From Tepidimonas fonticaldi (GTDB lineage: Bacteria > Pseudomonadota > Gammaproteobacteria > Burkholderiales > Burkholderiaceae_C), in the NCBI RefSeq assembly GCF_007556755.1, contig NZ_VJOO01000025.1, positions 1-42,062 on the forward strand: a stretch of 42,062 nt of DNA. The letters are read 5' to 3'. Below the pieces are notes generated by a model, which was not told where the DNA came from, did not search any database, and saw only the letters and a list, made by a program, of their open reading frames with translations. Below, piece after piece: positions 39,206 through 42,062 of this stretch. Both the position numbers and the translations under genes were made by a program. Each line of letters begins with the position of its first letter. Position 1 is the stretch's first letter.

Positions 39206-40176
39206 GCCGGGGTGCCAACAGTCAGGAGGGCGTTCGCGTCGAGCCGCAGTCGGCTTTGAAACTGCCGCCGCTCGCCGGTGACCGGATCGTCGAACGCGAG
39301 GGACTGCGCCAGCAGTTGCAGCGGTTGCGTGTAGTCCTCGGGGTCGTCGGGGCCGCGCCGGGCCACGGGGTAGAACTGGTCGCCGACGATGGGCAGCCCC
39401 AGCGCATGCAGATGCACCCGGAGCTGGTGGCGCTTGCCCGTGACCGGACGCAGCCGGTAGCGGGCGTAGCGCCCGTCCGGGCCCAGGCGTTCCAGCGGCT
39501 CGATCCAGGTTTCGCTGTTGGGCGGCAGGGCTTCTTCGGCGGCGGCCTCGCGCATGCGGTAGAAGGCGGCCTCGTCTTCGCGCAAATGGCTCACGCGGCG
39601 CTGCGGCCAGGCCAGATCGTCGCGCCACGGGGCGATGGCCTCGTAAGTCTTGTCCACCCGGCGCTCGCGAAACAGCCGCTGGTAGGCATCCCGGTCGGTG
39701 GCGCGCACGCTGAACACCACCAGCCCCGCGGTCTCGCGGTCGATGCGGTGCAGCGGGCTAAGCTCCGGCAAGCCGAGCGCCTGCTTCAGGCGCACCAGCA
39801 GCGTCTCGCGCACATAGCGCCCGCCCGGCGTGACGGGCAGGAAGTGCGGCTTGTCGGCCACCAGCAGATGCGCGTCGCGAAACAGGATCGCTTCCCGAAA
39901 CGGAATGCGCGGCTCCTCGGCCAGCGTGCGCCAGTAGTACACGCGCTGACCGTGCAAGTAGGGGGTGTGCTCGTCCAGCGCACGCCCGTCGTCGTCCACC
40001 ACTTCGCCCGCGCGCAGGCGGGCCCGCCACTCATCGCGTGGTATGCGCGGCAGCCGCTCGGCCAGAAAATCCAGCAGCGTGGGCCAGGGGCTGTGCCGCA
40101 GCCGCGGTAGCGCGACGCAACTGGGCGAAACTCCGTCGCGCATGGGAATGTCCGCGTTCTTGGGCAGCCGGGCCAT
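39202..40176 (-). CDS. RluA-family pseudouridine synthase
   Basis: Isomerises specific uridines in rRNA or tRNA; 324 aa. The catalytic motif is HRIDRETAG with Asp146. Also FRDAHLLVADKPHFLPV (family segment before the catalytic loop), VDKTYEAI, and RLRPVTGKRHQLRVHLHALGLP split around the RxHQLRVH motif. The N-terminal part (1-95) carries an S4-like/linker region with GEVVDDDGRALDEHTPY. The target base cannot be told. ATG at 40176; an alternative ATG lies at 40143. Fifteen bases after ribD. Confidence 0.9.
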   Translation of the reverse strand: MARLPKNADIPMRDGVSPSCVALPRLRHSPWPTLLDFLAERLPRIPRDEWRARLRAGEVVDDDGRALDEHTPYLHGQRVYYWRTLAEEPRIPFREAILFRDAHLLVADKPHFLPVTPGGRYVRETLLVRLKQALGLPELSPLHRIDRETAGLVVFSVRATDRDAYQRLFRERRVDKTYEAIAPWRDDLAWPQRRVSHLREDEAAFYRMREAAAEEALPPNSETWIEPLERLGPDGRYARYRLRPVTGKRHQLRVHLHALGLPIVGDQFYPVARRGPDDPEDYTQPLQLLAQSLAFDDPVTGERRQFQSRLRLDANALLTVGTPA

Positions 40177-40191
40177 CGCGGGGGACAGACG

Positions 40192-41340
40192 TCAAAACGG
40201 GGTGCGACCGGGCACGCGCGCCAGCACGCGCAGGTCTGGCCCCACCGGCTGGACCGAGGTGAAGGTCAGGGGCCAGCCGTCCTCCAGCCGCGTCAGCGGT
40301 CCCAGGTCGGTCAGGCCGACGCCGGTGCCCAGCAGGCGCGGCGCCAGATACAGCAGCAACTCGTCCACCAGCCCCGCGCGCCACCACGAGGCATTGAGTT
40401 TGGCCCCGGATTCGATGTGCAGCTCGTTGACCTCCCGCGCGGCCAGATCGGCCAGCACCGCGGCCAGATCGACCTTGGGTGGCCCGCCGGCCGTCTTGGG
40501 CGGACCGGGGCGGTCGACCACCGTCACCCCCAGCGCCGCCAGCGCGGCCCGCTGGTCGGCCTGGGCTGCCGCGGTGGCCGGGTCGCTGGCGGTGTAGACG
40601 ATCACCGCCCCCGGCGGCTGCAGGATGCGCGCCGCGGGGTCGATCTCCAGCGCCGAGTCGAGCACCACGCGCAGCGGCTGCCGCGCCGTGGGCACGTGCC
40701 GCACGTCCAGCCGCGGGTCGTCGCTGCGCACGGTGCCAATGCCGGTGAGCAGCGCCCCGGCCCGGCGCCGCCAGGCGTGGCCATCGGTCCGCGCGGCCTC
40801 GCCCGTGATCCACTGGCTGACGCCGTTGGGCAGTGCGGTGGTGCCGTCCAGCGAGGCGGCCACCTTCATGCGCACCCAGGGGCGGCCGTGGCGCATGCGC
40901 TGCCAAAAGCCGATGTTGAGCTCGCGCGTCGCCCGCGCGGCCGGGTGGTCGTCGGGCAGTGTGTCCACCACCACCCCGGCGGCGCGCAAGCGCTGCAGGC
41001 CGTTGCCCGCCACGCGGGGGTTGGGGTCGATGGCGGCCACGACCACCCGCGCCACGCCGGCGGCGATCAGCGCATCGCAGCACGGTGGCGTGCGCCCGTG
41101 GTGGCTGCAGGGCTCCAGCGTCACATAGGCGGTCGCACCGCGCACGTCGGCCCCGGCGGCCTGGGCGGCACGCAGCGCCATCACCTCGGCGTGGGCTTGG
41201 CCAGCCGCCTGGGTGTGGCCGTCGAAGGCGCGGCCATCGGGCAGCACCAGCCGGCAGGCCACGCGCGGATTGGGGTCCGACAGGCCCACGGCGCGCTCGG
41301 CCAGCGCGGTCAGGTCGTCCCAGATCCGGGCCTCATCCAT
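40192..41340 (-). CDS. Bifunctional riboflavin biosynthesis protein RibD
   Basis: Deaminase plus reductase of riboflavin synthesis; 382 aa. The N-terminal deaminase domain has the zinc ligands His50 (AHAEVMAL), Cys78 and Cys87 ([12 protein letters not shown]) and Glu52 as proton shuttle. The C-terminal reductase domain has [38 protein letters not shown] and [12 protein letters not shown]. The ATG at 41340 overlaps the trmB end by 8 bases; the frame runs 11 codons further up inside trmB but the family start fits MDEARIW. Other rib genes are not adjacent. Confidence 0.94.
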   Translation of the reverse strand: MDEARIWDDLTALAERAVGLSDPNPRVACRLVLPDGRAFDGHTQAAGQAHAEVMALRAAQAAGADVRGATAYVTLEPCSHHGRTPPCCDALIAAGVARVVVAAIDPNPRVAGNGLQRLRAAGVVVDTLPDDHPAARATRELNIGFWQRMRHGRPWVRMKVAASLDGTTALPNGVSQWITGEAARTDGHAWRRRAGALLTGIGTVRSDDPRLDVRHVPTARQPLRVVLDSALEIDPAARILQPPGAVIVYTASDPATAAAQADQRAALAALGVTVVDRPGPPKTAGGPPKVDLAAVLADLAAREVNELHIESGAKLNASWWRAGLVDELLLYLAPRLLGTGVGLTDLGPLTRLEDGWPLTFTSVQPVGPDLRVLARVPGRTPF

Positions 41341-42062
41341 GGCGGCGCGCAAAGACCAGGTCCCACACGCCATGGCCCAGGCGCAGGCCGCGCTGCTCGA
41401 ACTTGGTCAAGGGGCGGTAGTCGGGGCGCGGCGCATAGCCGGCCAGCGCCGGATCGGTGCTGGTGTTGACCAGCCGCGGCTCGGCCGACAGCACGGCCAG
41501 CATCTGCTCGGCGTAGGGCTGCCAGTCGGTGGCGCAGTGTACATAGCCACCGGGCTTGAGCCGGCTGGCCAGCAGCGCGACGAACGGCGGCTGGATCAGC
41601 CGGCGCTTGTGGTGGCGCTTTTTGTGCCACGGGTCGGGAAAGAAGATGTGCACCCCGTCCAGCGACCCCTCGGGCAGCATGTGGGTGAGGACTTCCACCG
41701 CGTCGTGTTGCAGGATGCGGATGTTGCGGATGCCCTGCTCACCGATGCGCTTGAGCAGCGCCCCGACGCCGGGCTCGTGCACCTCGCAGCACAAAAAGTT
41801 GTCGTCGGGCCGCACACGCGCGATGTGGGCCGTGGCCTCGCCCATGCCAAAGCCGATTTCCAGCACCAGCGGCGCGTGGCGGCCGAAGGCCGCGTCGGCA
41901 TCCAGCGGTGCCGGGGCATAGGGCAGCAGGTAGCGAGGGCCCAGCGTCTGCAGCGCCTTGGCCTGGCCGGTGGTGGTGCGGCCGGCCCGCAGCACGAAGC
42001 TGCGGATGGTCTTGGGGTGGGCCACACCGGGCGGGGCTGCGGGCGCAGAGGCGGGCGCGGGC
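41333..42062 (-). CDS. tRNA (guanine-N7)-methyltransferase TrmB (5' end probably outside the window)
   Basis: SAM-dependent enzyme making m7G46 in tRNA. The SAM site is [11 protein letters not shown], the catalytic region [18 protein letters not shown], and the end has [19 protein letters not shown]. Inside the window a GTG at 42025 could start a 230-aa product, but the frame stays open to the right edge (Pro/Ala/Ser codons). Known TrmB proteins have about 20 residues before IRSFVxRxGR, so the true start is probably upstream of position 42062. First gene seen of the trmB-ribD-rluA-type-acyltransferase unit. Confidence 0.92.
   Translation of the reverse strand, partial: PAPASAPAAPPGVAHPKTIRSFVLRAGRTTTGQAKALQTLGPRYLLPYAPAPLDADAAFGRHAPLVLEIGFGMGEATAHIARVRPDDNFLCCEVHEPGVGALLKRIGEQGIRNIRILQHDAVEVLTHMLPEGSLDGVHIFFPDPWHKKRHHKRRLIQPPFVALLASRLKPGGYVHCATDWQPYAEQMLAVLSAEPRLVNTSTDPALAGYAPRPDYRPLTKFEQRGLRLGHGVWDLVFARRHG

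Overview
The window is a dense, GC-rich stretch of bacterial chromosome with 35 protein-coding genes, gaps of at most about 240 bases, and no rRNA, tRNA, IS element, phage gene or CRISPR array that I could see. Gene families and local gene orders (mreBCD-mrdA, gatCAB, pilS-pilR, a ypjD-type gene divergent from ffh, glnK-amtB behind a sigma-54 promoter) point to a beta-proteobacterium of the Burkholderiales, most likely Comamonadaceae-like. A thermophilic relative such as Tepidimonas is possible, but that genus-level idea is a guess from memory, not shown by the sequence.

Layout from left to right: (1) 127-6088, plus strand, a complete tripartite RND efflux operon (lipoprotein adaptor, inner-membrane pump, outer-membrane channel) behind a perfect inverted repeat of AcrR type. 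(2) 6153-10250, minus, a long GspE/PilB-type ATPase downstream of comM. (3) 10332-12290, plus, sigma-54 promoter, glnK, amtB and a strong terminator, followed by a TauE/SafE permease. (4) 13096-17600, minus, the rod-shape operon mreB-mreC-mreD-mrdA. (5) 17730-21040, plus, gatC-gatA-gatB for tRNA-dependent amidation. (6) 21074-28211, minus, eight genes in a row: a CcsA/YpjD-like membrane protein, a small zinc-finger-like protein, pilS, pilR, a 5'-nucleotidase, crcB, pyrE and a secreted DUF4124-type coiled-coil protein. (7) 28237-30316, plus, ffh and a CbiM/COG3235-like membrane protein. (8) 30329-31695, minus, an HpaI-type aldolase and folA, divergent from a nitronate monooxygenase and alaS (31792-35523, plus). 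(9) A LysR regulator divergent from a long-form isocitrate dehydrogenase, with a good LysR box between them (35539-38059). (10) 38090-42062, minus, trmB-ribD-rluA-type-acyltransferase; trmB probably begins beyond the right edge.

Functional links: GlnK and AmtB form the ammonium sensing and uptake unit. MreB/C/D and PBP2 form the elongasome core, although rodA is not next to mrdA. PilS/PilR, the GspE-type ATPase and ComM all relate to type IV pili and natural transformation, but they sit in separate operons and no pilin or pilus assembly genes lie here.

I did not find a convincing new multi-gene system; most of the window is ordinary housekeeping sequence. The observations most worth a second look are: four exact 30-residue MshEN-like repeats in the ATPase (possible cyclic-di-GMP sensing); a 7-residue insert in GatA encoded by a perfect hairpin; several genes with a -10-like hexamer ending 6 or 7 bases before the ATG (possible leaderless mRNAs); a short-spaced AcrR-type operator; and overlapping face-to-face -10 elements between the ypjD-type gene and ffh.
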